Shown here one piece after another: positions 53,179 to 60,613 of a stretch of DNA of 64,000 nt. This DNA comes from Lentimicrobiaceae bacterium (GTDB lineage Bacteria; Bacteroidota; Bacteroidia; Bacteroidales; JALOCA01), in contig JALOCA010000002.1 of assembly GCA_023227965.1 (NCBI GenBank), forward strand, positions 62,001 through 126,000, given 5' to 3'. A program made the translations under genes and the position numbers. The notes under the pieces are model-generated. The model was not told the DNA's origin. It saw only the letters and a list, made by a program, of their open reading frames with translations, and ran no database searches. The stretch's first letter is position 1. Each line of letters opens with the position of its first letter.

Positions 53179-55434
53179 TCAATTTATTCTGCTTACCCGT
53201 GATACCCCTTTTATTTTTTTCAATTGTGCGATTAAAATGTTAAGATTCTCAGCATTATGTATAAATAGCATAATTTCTCCTTCGGTTACGCCTTCGTTGC
53301 TACTAAAGTGAAGCGAACGAATATTCAGATTGTGTTGTTCGGCAATAACCCTCGTTATATCAAGCACAAAACCAATTTTATCTATTCCGGTAATTCGCAC
53401 TCCGGTAAGAAATGAAATTTCGCCTTCCTGCCTCCATTTGGCTTTTACAATCCTGTTTCCAAACCTCGACATCAACTCACGGGCAATTTTACAGTTGGTA
53501 CGATGGATATCAATGGTTTCATTATCACTAACCAAACCCACTACATCGTCGCCTGGAATGGGATTACAGCAATCGGAAATACAATAAATCACTTTGTCGA
53601 AATCGGCAATCAGAACCTGGGTGTCATTTTTCCCTTTAAGTTTATTTTGCATGCTCTCAGAAAGGTTTCTCGGCTTATCTTCATTTTTTTGCTTGGAAAA
53701 AGGCATCCGTATGTATTTCAGCCAGCTATTACTTTTGTCGGATTCGTGGCAGCTGTTTTTCAATTCCTTGATACCTACTTCGCCAAGAGCAACCTTGTAA
53801 TACAAATCGGTAAGAGAAGATAATTTATTAAATTCCTGAAATCGTATAACATTACTTTTAATAAATTCTATATTCAACTGGTTAAAAATTTCCTCCAGTA
53901 TTTTTTTTCCTTCGGTTGCACGTTGTTTCCTTTCTTCGCGGAGGGCTTCCCTGATTTTAGCTTTTGCCCTTGCCGTAATTACAAAATCAAGCCATTCTTC
54001 TTTGGGTTTTTCTTTTTTTGATGAAATGATTTCTACTTTGTCTCCGCTTGTTAGCTGGTGTTTAAGGGTTACCAGCTTGTTATTTACCTTAGCAGCAATG
54101 CAGGTACTTCCCAGGTTAGTATGGATGCTGTAAGCAAAATCAAGGGTTGTGGCATTGATAGGGAGTATCTTGGGGTCTCCCTTCGGAGTAAATACGGTAA
54201 TTTCCTCGGGATACAAATTAAGTCTGACGGTTTCTACAAAATCAAGGGCATTTTCGTCGGCATTCTGTACAATTTCGCTGATACGTTCAAGCCATTGGTC
54301 CAAACCGCTGGGAGTATTACTTCTTTCTTTGTATTTCCAGTGGGCGGCATAGCCTTTTTCGGCAATTTCGTGCATCCTGCGGGTACGTATCTGTACCTCC
54401 ACCCATTGTCCGTTATCGCTAACGACAGTAGTATGCAATGCTTCATAACCGTTAGCTTTGGGAATTGAAATCCAATCACGAAAGCGGTTGGGCAATGGAT
54501 TATAAAACCGGGTAACTATGTTATACACTTTCAGACACTCATCCTTTTCAACGAACTTATCGTTGAGGTCATCATCAGTTGATAATTCGATAATTATACG
54601 AATGGCAAAAACATCGTACATTTCTTCAAATGCCACTTCTTTTTTTTGCATCTTTTTCCAGATGGAAAAAACAGATTTATCATGAAAAATTATCTCAAAT
54701 GCGCTGTTTCGTTTTTGAAGTTCTTTAACAATAGGGCTGATGAAGTGCGCAATAAAAGCTTTCCGTTCTGGTTCGGTTTCTTTTAGCTTTTTATAGATTG
54801 CGTTATAACTTTCTTGCTGTGTAAACCTGAAGGCGAGATCTTCCAACTCACTTTTTATGGCATATAAACCTAAGCGGTGTGCAAGCGGAACATACAAAAA
54901 AGTAGTTTCTGACGCAATTTTTAGCTGTTTTTCATGTGCCATAAACTCGAGGGTTCGCATGTTGTGCAGCCTGTCGCCTAATTTTATCAGCATAACTCTT
55001 ACATCAATAGAAAGGGTTAACAAAATTTTACGGTGGTTCTCATCCTGTATTGTCCCAGTAGAAGAATCGGAAATTTTTTTGATTTTTGTGAGTCCATCCG
55101 TAATTTGTGCGACTTTTTCCCCGAATGCATCGCGAATATCTTCGAGTGGATAACCTGCATCTTCCACTACATCATGCAGCAAAGCACAAATAATGGAAGT
55201 TTCGCCCAATCCTATTTCTCCTGCGCATATTCTTGCAACTTCGAGAGGATGATAAATATAAGGCTCTCCACTTTTGCGTCGCATATCTTTATGTGCTCGC
55301 AATGCCAGTTTAAACGCCTTTTGTACCATAGAAGTATCGCGAAACTCCTTTGTATGCATACGCCAGGTATTTAGCAACTTGCGATACCTGCGAATGATTT
55401 CTCGTTTTTCCTGTTCCGGGTCTATCTGGTACAT
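53179..55434 (-). CDS. Bifunctional (p)ppGpp synthetase/hydrolase, RelA/SpoT family
   Basis: This 751-residue enzyme controls the stringent response. The N-terminal HD hydrolase (YIHPLEVARIC-type start, read here as IYHPLEVARICAGE, and ALLHDVVEDAG) keeps its metal-binding His-Asp. The synthetase domain shows RFRDWISIPKANGYEALHTTVV and VEVQIRTRRMHEIAEKG. Then come TGS (ITVFTPKGDPKILPINATTLDFAY), a zinc-finger-like CCNPIPGDD segment and a C-terminal ACT domain. Both activities look intact. A minus-strand -7 element at 55466-55473 precedes it. Confidence 0.95.
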   Translation of the reverse strand: MYQIDPEQEKREIIRRYRKLLNTWRMHTKEFRDTSMVQKAFKLALRAHKDMRRKSGEPYIYHPLEVARICAGEIGLGETSIICALLHDVVEDAGYPLEDIRDAFGEKVAQITDGLTKIKKISDSSTGTIQDENHRKILLTLSIDVRVMLIKLGDRLHNMRTLEFMAHEKQLKIASETTFLYVPLAHRLGLYAIKSELEDLAFRFTQQESYNAIYKKLKETEPERKAFIAHFISPIVKELQKRNSAFEIIFHDKSVFSIWKKMQKKEVAFEEMYDVFAIRIIIELSTDDDLNDKFVEKDECLKVYNIVTRFYNPLPNRFRDWISIPKANGYEALHTTVVSDNGQWVEVQIRTRRMHEIAEKGYAAHWKYKERSNTPSGLDQWLERISEIVQNADENALDFVETVRLNLYPEEITVFTPKGDPKILPINATTLDFAYSIHTNLGSTCIAAKVNNKLVTLKHQLTSGDKVEIISSKKEKPKEEWLDFVITARAKAKIREALREERKQRATEGKKILEEIFNQLNIEFIKSNVIRFQEFNKLSSLTDLYYKVALGEVGIKELKNSCHESDKSNSWLKYIRMPFSKQKNEDKPRNLSESMQNKLKGKNDTQVLIADFDKVIYCISDCCNPIPGDDVVGLVSDNETIDIHRTNCKIARELMSRFGNRIVKAKWRQEGEISFLTGVRITGIDKIGFVLDITRVIAEQHNLNIRSLHFSSNEGVTEGEIMLFIHNAENLNILIAQLKKIKGVSRVSRIN

Positions 55435-55465
55435 AAAGGGTATTAAAAATGCGATTATGCGCTTA

Positions 55466-55473
55466 CAAAATTA
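55466..55473 (-). promoter_or_regulatory. -7 promoter element of the RelA/SpoT gene
   Basis: TAATTTTG on the minus strand, 32 bases before the ATG at 55434. Confidence 0.5.
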
Positions 55474-55631
55474 ATAAAATGCGAATTGTATTTTACTTTA
55501 AGGCTTTTCATCTTTCAATAAATTTGCGATGTTAACTGCATACTAAAAATAATCCGTAGTAAAAATCTTCGGATATTTTATATTTTTTATTATCTCCATT
55601 GCAACCTAGACTGGAACTTATGGGATTTTCT

Positions 55632-55639
55632 TATCTTTG
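55632..55639 (+). promoter_or_regulatory. -7 promoter element of the first OmpH gene
   Basis: TATCTTTG matches TAnnTTTG. It lies 137 bases before the ompH start, leaving a long leader that holds a 30-codon upstream ORF. Confidence 0.5.
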
Positions 55640-55686
55640 TGGCAGGATTTTTGTAAATATTTATCAAAACCAATACCATCTATACT

Positions 55687-55779
55687 ATGAAACGAGCATG
55701 TTCGTTAAACACAAATACGGATGAAGATCTCACATGCGAGTTCCATCCGATTTTAAATTTAAAAATTATTTACGGATGA
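55687..55779 (+). CDS. 30-codon upstream ORF overlapping the OmpH start
   Basis: An ATG at 55687 opens a 30-residue frame (MKRACSLNTNTDEDLTCEF and onward) whose TGA overlaps the ATG of the next gene (ATGA at 55776-55779). It is downstream of the promoter element, so it would be on the same mRNA. It resembles no protein I know and may be a chance frame. If translated it would couple to ompH. Confidence 0.25.
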   Translation: MKRACSLNTNTDEDLTCEFHPILNLKIIYG

Positions 55780-56354
55780 AAAAGTTAATTGTAAGCGTAC
55801 TTTTTGTTGTATGCACCGTTTTTTCCTTTGCCCAAAAATTTGCCTATGTTGACACGGAATATATACTCAAAAACATTCCGGAGTACAATGATGCCCAAGC
55901 CCAGTTGGACGAACTGTCTATACAATGGCAGAAGGAAATAGAAACCCGTTTTGCGGAAATAGATAAGATGTATAAAGACTTTCAGAATGAAGCTGTATTG
56001 CTTCCCGCCGACGCAAAAAAGAAGAAAGAAGATGCAATAGTCAGCAAAGAAAAAGAGGCTAAAGATTTGCAAAAAAAGAGATTCGGAAAGGATAGTGACC
56101 TTACGAAAAAGCGCCAGGAATTGGTAAAACCCATTCAGGAAAAAATTTACAACGCCATTGAAGAGTATGCCAACGAAAGTGGCTATGCCGTAATTTTCGA
56201 TAAATCGGGCAGCCTTACCATGCTATATTCGAATGGGAAATATGATGTAAGTGACCAGATTCTCGACAAATTGGGATACACGTATTCTAAAAGGACAGAT
56301 GAAAGCCCGAAAAAAGAAAGCAGTAAAGGCGGGAATACTGAGGTAAAAAAATAA
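55776..56354 (+). CDS. OmpH/Skp-family periplasmic chaperone, first copy
   Basis: This 192-residue protein has a signal peptide (KLIVSVLFVVCTVFSFAQ). Then come KFAYVDTEYILKNIPEYNDAQAQLDEL, a long charged coiled-coil arm (residues about 45-130, rich in Lys/Glu), and the closing beta strand region GYAVIFDKSGSLTMLYSNGKYDVSDQIL. Skp holds unfolded outer-membrane proteins in the periplasm. The C-terminus is Lys/Ser-rich. In-frame ATG at 55734 would put 14 residues before the signal peptide, so I use 55776. A second copy follows after 48 bases. Confidence 0.92.
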   Translation: MKKLIVSVLFVVCTVFSFAQKFAYVDTEYILKNIPEYNDAQAQLDELSIQWQKEIETRFAEIDKMYKDFQNEAVLLPADAKKKKEDAIVSKEKEAKDLQKKRFGKDSDLTKKRQELVKPIQEKIYNAIEEYANESGYAVIFDKSGSLTMLYSNGKYDVSDQILDKLGYTYSKRTDESPKKESSKGGNTEVKK

Positions 56355-56360
56355 AATTCC

Positions 56361-56368
56361 TATCTTTG
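56361..56368 (+). promoter_or_regulatory. -7 promoter element of the second OmpH gene
   Basis: TATCTTTG matches TAnnTTTG, 34 bases before the ATG at 56403, so the second copy can be transcribed separately. Confidence 0.55.
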
Positions 56369-56402
56369 CCGTTCCAAATTTATTAATAAACACTTTTAAC
56401 CC

Positions 56403-56951
56403 ATGAAAAATACTATTAAAGCTTGTCTGCTGATAGGAATTTGTATGCTTACAATTTCGGTTTCTGCCCAAACCAATTCAAAGTTGGGACATCTTGATTT
56501 TGCAAAACTCTATAGCTTAATTCCAGGTCAGGATTCTATTCAGAAAATTTATTCTGATTATCAAAAAACAATTAAAGATCAGTTTGATGCTATGCAGGCT
56601 GAACTCGAAAGCAAATACAACGACTACCAAGCAAACAATGCTACATGGTCGGCTATTATCAAACAAAATAAAGAAAAAGAAATAGCAGATTTACAAGATC
56701 GCATGCAGGCTTTCCAGCAAAATGCCCAGCAGGATTTGCAAAACAAAGAATCTGAACTAACCGCACCTTTAATTGAAAAAGCTAAAAAAGCTGTTAGGGA
56801 TGTCGCCAAAGAAAATGGCTTTACTTATGTTTTTAACAGTGGAGACAACGGCGTAACGATACTTTATACTTCCGACAACAGTGAAGATCTGATGCCTCTC
56901 GTTAAAAAGAAACTCGGAATAAAAGAAGAAAAGAAAGAAGTAAAAAAATAA
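56403..56951 (+). CDS. OmpH/Skp-family periplasmic chaperone, second copy
   Basis: This 182-residue paralogue has a signal peptide (ACLLIGICMLTISVSAQ), then KLGHLDFAKLYSLIPGQDSIQKIY, a coiled-coil arm with many Gln/Asn/Lys (residues about 55-125) and the terminal NGFTYVFNSGDNGVTILYT. It differs clearly from the first copy, so the duplication is old. Tandem OmpH genes are common in Bacteroidota, usually behind bamA, which is not in this window. A good terminator follows. Confidence 0.92.
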   Translation: MKNTIKACLLIGICMLTISVSAQTNSKLGHLDFAKLYSLIPGQDSIQKIYSDYQKTIKDQFDAMQAELESKYNDYQANNATWSAIIKQNKEKEIADLQDRMQAFQQNAQQDLQNKESELTAPLIEKAKKAVRDVAKENGFTYVFNSGDNGVTILYTSDNSEDLMPLVKKKLGIKEEKKEVKK

Positions 56952-56974
56952 TACCATTTGTATATAGTTACAAC

Positions 56975-57006
56975 AAAAGCTCCCGTATGCACAGGAGCTT
57001 TTTTTA
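56975..57006 (+). terminator. Rho-independent terminator after the OmpH pair
   Basis: AAAAGCTCC (56975-56983) pairs with GGAGCTTTT (56994-57002) around a ten-base loop, and the right arm runs into a tract of T up to about 57005. Confidence 0.8.
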
Positions 57007-57085
57007 TAGGCTACACTTTTAGTATCAAAAACTTTATTATTCACTTTTCGTAATGTGCTTTTTGCTGCTTAGAATAAAAAAAATT

Positions 57086-58912
57086 ATGTATAAATTATTG
57101 TTTTTAGTTGGTCTGTTGATGTGTACTTGTACTGTTTTTCCACAGGGACAATCCTATACCAACGAACAATTAGCCTTACAATACATGATGAACCGTGAAT
57201 TCGACAAAGCAGTGGAAATTTATGAGGATTTGTATAATAAAAATCCTACCCAGTATTATTTTTCCAATTATACCTTTTGCCTGATAGAACTGCAGAATTA
57301 TGAAAAAGCGGAAAAAATAATTAAGAAACATATTCGATCCCACCCCAAAGAACCCAAATTTTTGGTAGATTTAGGCTACGTATACAGCAAAGAAGGTGAG
57401 CAACGCAAGTCTGAAAATGCATATAATGAAGCTATTGAAAAAATGAAGCCCGACAGGCAGCAAATCACAGAATTGGCTAATGCCTTTTTGGTAAAACGGG
57501 AAAATGAAAGAGCCATCGAAACCATAAAAAAAGGAAGAAACCTGCTTCCCGATAAATATCCCTTCAGCATAGAACTTGCCGACATTTACGAAAGGCAGGA
57601 GGACTGGTCGAATTATTATAACGAACTGCTTGACCTGATTATATTTGATTATCAGTATTTGCAAAATGTGCAAAATAAATTGCAGGATAACCTTACCAAT
57701 GACCCCGAAAACAAAAAAAATGAAGCTTTCCGGAATATTTTGTTGAAACGGATACAAAAATTCCCGGAACAACAATTTTATGCGGAACTGATGATTTGGT
57801 ATTCTATTCAACAAAAAGATTTTGCCTCTGCCTTGTTACAAGCAAAAGCTTTAGACCGCCGGAATGGTGAAAACGGACAGCGCATCATGGAAATTGGCGA
57901 CTTGGCAACCACCAATAAAAAATACGAACTTGCAGAAGATGCTTATAGTTACATTGTTACAAAAAAAGGGGAAGAAAGTCCCTATTATGTAAACAGTAGA
58001 ATTGCTTTGCTCGAAACTCGTATGAACAGGCTGATTCCGGATTTTCCATTGAACAAAGAAAAAATGCTGGCACTGGAAAATGAAATGTACAGTACACTGA
58101 GTACTTTGGGGAAGAATCGCAATACCATTCCCCTGATGCGCGCCCTTGCCCGTTTGGAAGCCTTTTATCTTTCAAAAAACAATACTGCCATAGCACTATT
58201 GAATGAAGCCATCAATATCGAAAATATAAGTACCATAATTCAAGCCGAATGCAAACTTGACTTGGCAGATATCATGCTTTTTTCGGGTGAACAATGGGAA
58301 GCCACCCTTTTGTATTCACAGGTTGAAAAATCCTTACCCAACGACCCGCTTGCACACGAAGCCAAATTCAGGAATGCCCGTCTTTTTTATTTTATCGGGG
58401 AATTTAGTTGGGCGAAAGCACAATTAGACGTTTTAAAAGCAGCTACAAGCAAGTTGATTGCCAACGATGCTATGCAATTATCGCTTTTGATTGCTGATAA
58501 CACCAATCCCGATAGCACCTCTACCGAACTTGCCATGTACAGCCGCGCTGATTTTCTTCTTTACCAAAATAAAAAAGAAATGGCTTTGCAAACCCTCGAT
58601 TCGCTACTTACAAGTTTTTCTTCACACCCTATAATCAGTCAGGTTATTTTTAAAGAATCAGAAATCAGAATTTTACAAGGTCGTTATCTGGATGCCGATA
58701 CGTTATTGGGTCAGATTTTGGTTACCTATCCTTACAGCATTCTTGCTGATGATGCGCTAATGAAACGTGCTGAATTGTATGAAAATCAATTCCAAAACCC
58801 AACGAAAGCCATGTACTTTTACCAGAAATTGATGACCAATTACCCCGGAAGCCTTTTTGTAGAAGAAGCCCGCAAACGGTTCAGGGCTTTAAGGGGCGAT
58901 CTGGTAAATTGA
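57086..58912 (+). CDS. Exported TPR-repeat protein
   Basis: This 608-residue protein has a signal peptide (KLLFLVGLLMCTCTVFPQG) and many tetratricopeptide repeats. Clear units are at residues about 25-130 (LALQYMMNREFDKAVEIYEDLY, then FCLIELQNYEKAEKIIKKHI, then LGYVYSKEGEQRKSENAYNEA) and near the C-terminus (AMYFYQKLMTNYPGSLFVEEARKR, like BamD/YbgF). It probably scaffolds an envelope complex. Nothing more specific can be said. The ATG at 57053 would add a non-signal extension, so I start at 57086. Confidence 0.88.
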   Translation: MYKLLFLVGLLMCTCTVFPQGQSYTNEQLALQYMMNREFDKAVEIYEDLYNKNPTQYYFSNYTFCLIELQNYEKAEKIIKKHIRSHPKEPKFLVDLGYVYSKEGEQRKSENAYNEAIEKMKPDRQQITELANAFLVKRENERAIETIKKGRNLLPDKYPFSIELADIYERQEDWSNYYNELLDLIIFDYQYLQNVQNKLQDNLTNDPENKKNEAFRNILLKRIQKFPEQQFYAELMIWYSIQQKDFASALLQAKALDRRNGENGQRIMEIGDLATTNKKYELAEDAYSYIVTKKGEESPYYVNSRIALLETRMNRLIPDFPLNKEKMLALENEMYSTLSTLGKNRNTIPLMRALARLEAFYLSKNNTAIALLNEAINIENISTIIQAECKLDLADIMLFSGEQWEATLLYSQVEKSLPNDPLAHEAKFRNARLFYFIGEFSWAKAQLDVLKAATSKLIANDAMQLSLLIADNTNPDSTSTELAMYSRADFLLYQNKKEMALQTLDSLLTSFSSHPIISQVIFKESEIRILQGRYLDADTLLGQILVTYPYSILADDALMKRAELYENQFQNPTKAMYFYQKLMTNYPGSLFVEEARKRFRALRGDLVN

Positions 58913-59158
58913 TGCAAATAATATCTGCATAGGGCTATTCTGGTTATCCTTTAAATAGTTGTTTCTTTGAACAGTGAATGATATTAGATATTAACATAAC
59001 AAGACCGTTGCAAAATGCTACGAGAGTTAGTTTTCTAACTTTGTGTTGATAATTTTTGTTTTTCGTGATAAAACAGCTTTTTTTACTATTTTCGCTTCAT
59101 TATATCTCAATAATATTACTGTAAATGAGGGGAAAAACTCTTATTTTTTAGCATTGGG
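58913..59158. other. Intergenic stretch upstream of the gene remnant
   Basis: AT-rich with stops in all frames; no promoter, hairpin or gene that I would defend. It may contain unrecognisable decay of the gene whose fragment follows. Confidence 0.4.
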
Positions 59159-59290
59159 AGATATATAGAAACACCCGCCAATCCAACCACGGATATTACG
59201 GACATGGCTGCCTGTGCCGAAATAGTACACAAACACAATACACTAATGATTAACGTTTTTTTTATCAGGTTGCGTAAAAAATTAAATTGA
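59159..59290 (+). pseudogene. Remnant of a methionine gamma-lyase-like PLP enzyme gene
   Basis: Over about 31 codons the frame reads like the middle of the Cys/Met-metabolism PLP family: YIETPANPT, then DITDMAACAEIVHKHNTLM. In intact enzymes (methionine gamma-lyase, cystathionine gamma-synthase) ETPANPxxxxxDI is followed by AxxAHKHxxxxxVDNTF, where the Asp contacts PLP. Here the match stops at MINV, the Asp-Asn-Thr-Phe is gone and the frame ends 11 codons later. No upstream or downstream part of the gene is recognisable. I take it as a decayed fragment. Confidence 0.65.
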
Positions 59291-59304
59291 ACTATTTGTT
59301 AATG

Positions 59305-59335
59305 AAGAAGGATACCATTTAAAGGTATCCTTCTT
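59305..59335. terminator. Strong hairpin downstream of the Usp gene
   Basis: A perfect 12-bp stem, AAGAAGGATACC (59305-59316) with GGTATCCTTCTT (59324-59335), has a seven-base loop. It lies 16 bases beyond the stop of the minus-strand Usp gene. T tracts on either side are short, so it may act in both directions or as a 3' stabiliser. Confidence 0.6.
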
Positions 59336-59351
59336 TGAAAATTTCCCAACT

Positions 59352-60470
59352 TTAAAACGGAAAAACCAATAGTGGCAAACGGGTATGGTACAACATCCGC
59401 TTTGTCATACTGGGATTAAGTAACCTTTGGATGATGTTCCGTTTGTGGGTGGTCATGGCTAACAGTCCGATATTATTATTGCGGATATAGGTTTCCAGGC
59501 TGTTAAAAACATTGTCGCCCACTATCATTTCGCATTCCACTTGCATTCCACCAAATTTATCTTGTAAAAATTGCTGCATTTCATTAAATTTGGCTTTATC
59601 CCAGGGCTTTTTTATGCCGAGACTTACATGTACACAATGTACTTTGGCATTAAACGGCTCAATGAATTGCAATAGTTCACTCAATGCAAGAAAGTCAGTA
59701 TCATCAAAATCGGTAGCGTACAATACATTTAAATTTTTATTGACGCCTTCAAACTGATAATCGTGGGGGATGGCGAGCACAGGGATAGAAGATTTTTCAA
59801 TGAGTTCGGCAGTAGTACCTCCCACAACAGATTTTTTGTCTCCCTTCCCGCGCATTCCCATTATAATGATATCAGGTTTATATTTTTGCGAATACATCAT
59901 AATGGCTTCGGCAGGGATACCTTCCGCTATAGATTTGCTGATTTCCGGCATGTATTCCGATTTGGTTTTTACTTGGTTTACAACAATCCGTTTGTATTTT
60001 TCCAAAGCTTTTTGCATTTCTTTTCCGGTATCGGTTACCAAGGAGTAGGTATCGGCAAGCATGGGAAAAGTATGATCTTCATAGGGCGATGCAGCAAAAC
60101 TGGGCTGAAGATAAGTGTGTAACAAACGGATTTTGGCTTGCAAAACCCTTGCAAGACCAATAGCAAAACGAAAACCAACAGTGGATTGCTCTGAAAAATC
60201 AACAGGAACCAGAATTTTTTTAATCTTTCCTTCTTTTTTGGCAAGCAATTTCAGGTCTTCACCATATTCCTGCTTTACATCTTCAATAATTTTCATAGCA
60301 TGTTCCACGTCGGCTTCACGAATCATGATTTGTACCCCTGCCGAAACATCGGGCTGAATCATATTTTCATTCAGCGTGAAGCATTCAATATTCTCGGATT
60401 CAAATCGCGCCTGCAGTATAAGTGCTCTTGAATACGAATAAGTTGCAATGTGTAATATCCGGTTTTTCAT
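59352..60470 (-). CDS. DUF2007-like domain fused to two universal stress protein domains
   Basis: The protein has 372 residues. Residues about 1-75 resemble the DUF2007 signal-transducing domain (SRALILQARFESENIECFTL, GVQIMIREADVEHAMKIIED). Two Usp domains follow: the first from KKILVPVDFSEQSTVGFRFA to the nucleotide loop IIMGMRGKGDKKSVVGGTTAELI, the second from NLNVLYATDFDDTDFLALSE to LLAMTTHKRNIIQRLLNPSMTKRML. The G-x2-G-x9-G(S/T) ATP motif is well kept in the first and weak in the second. The start is the second in-frame Met, because a -7 element (minus strand 60487-60494) lies too close to the first (60479). Confidence 0.87.
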   Translation of the reverse strand: MKNRILHIATYSYSRALILQARFESENIECFTLNENMIQPDVSAGVQIMIREADVEHAMKIIEDVKQEYGEDLKLLAKKEGKIKKILVPVDFSEQSTVGFRFAIGLARVLQAKIRLLHTYLQPSFAASPYEDHTFPMLADTYSLVTDTGKEMQKALEKYKRIVVNQVKTKSEYMPEISKSIAEGIPAEAIMMYSQKYKPDIIIMGMRGKGDKKSVVGGTTAELIEKSSIPVLAIPHDYQFEGVNKNLNVLYATDFDDTDFLALSELLQFIEPFNAKVHCVHVSLGIKKPWDKAKFNEMQQFLQDKFGGMQVECEMIVGDNVFNSLETYIRNNNIGLLAMTTHKRNIIQRLLNPSMTKRMLYHTRLPLLVFPF

Positions 60471-60486
60471 GGCTAACATTTTTTCT

Positions 60487-60494
60487 CAAATATA
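60487..60494 (-). promoter_or_regulatory. -7 promoter element of the Usp gene
   Basis: TATATTTG on the minus strand matches TAnnTTTG, 16 bases before the ATG at 60470. Confidence 0.55.
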
Positions 60495-60587
60495 ATAAAA
60501 AAATTATAATGCTTCCTGTTTTTTTACAAATTTTAAAAAAGATGCAAGTGCTATAAAATCAATGGTGTATTGAACACCTAGTATTTG

Positions 60588-60595
60588 TACCTTTG
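60588..60595 (+). promoter_or_regulatory. -7 promoter element of the pseudouridine synthase gene
   Basis: TACCTTTG matches TAnnTTTG, 18 bases before the ATG at 60614. Confidence 0.6.
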
Positions 60596-60613
60596 CTGCC
60601 CTATTTATAAAAA

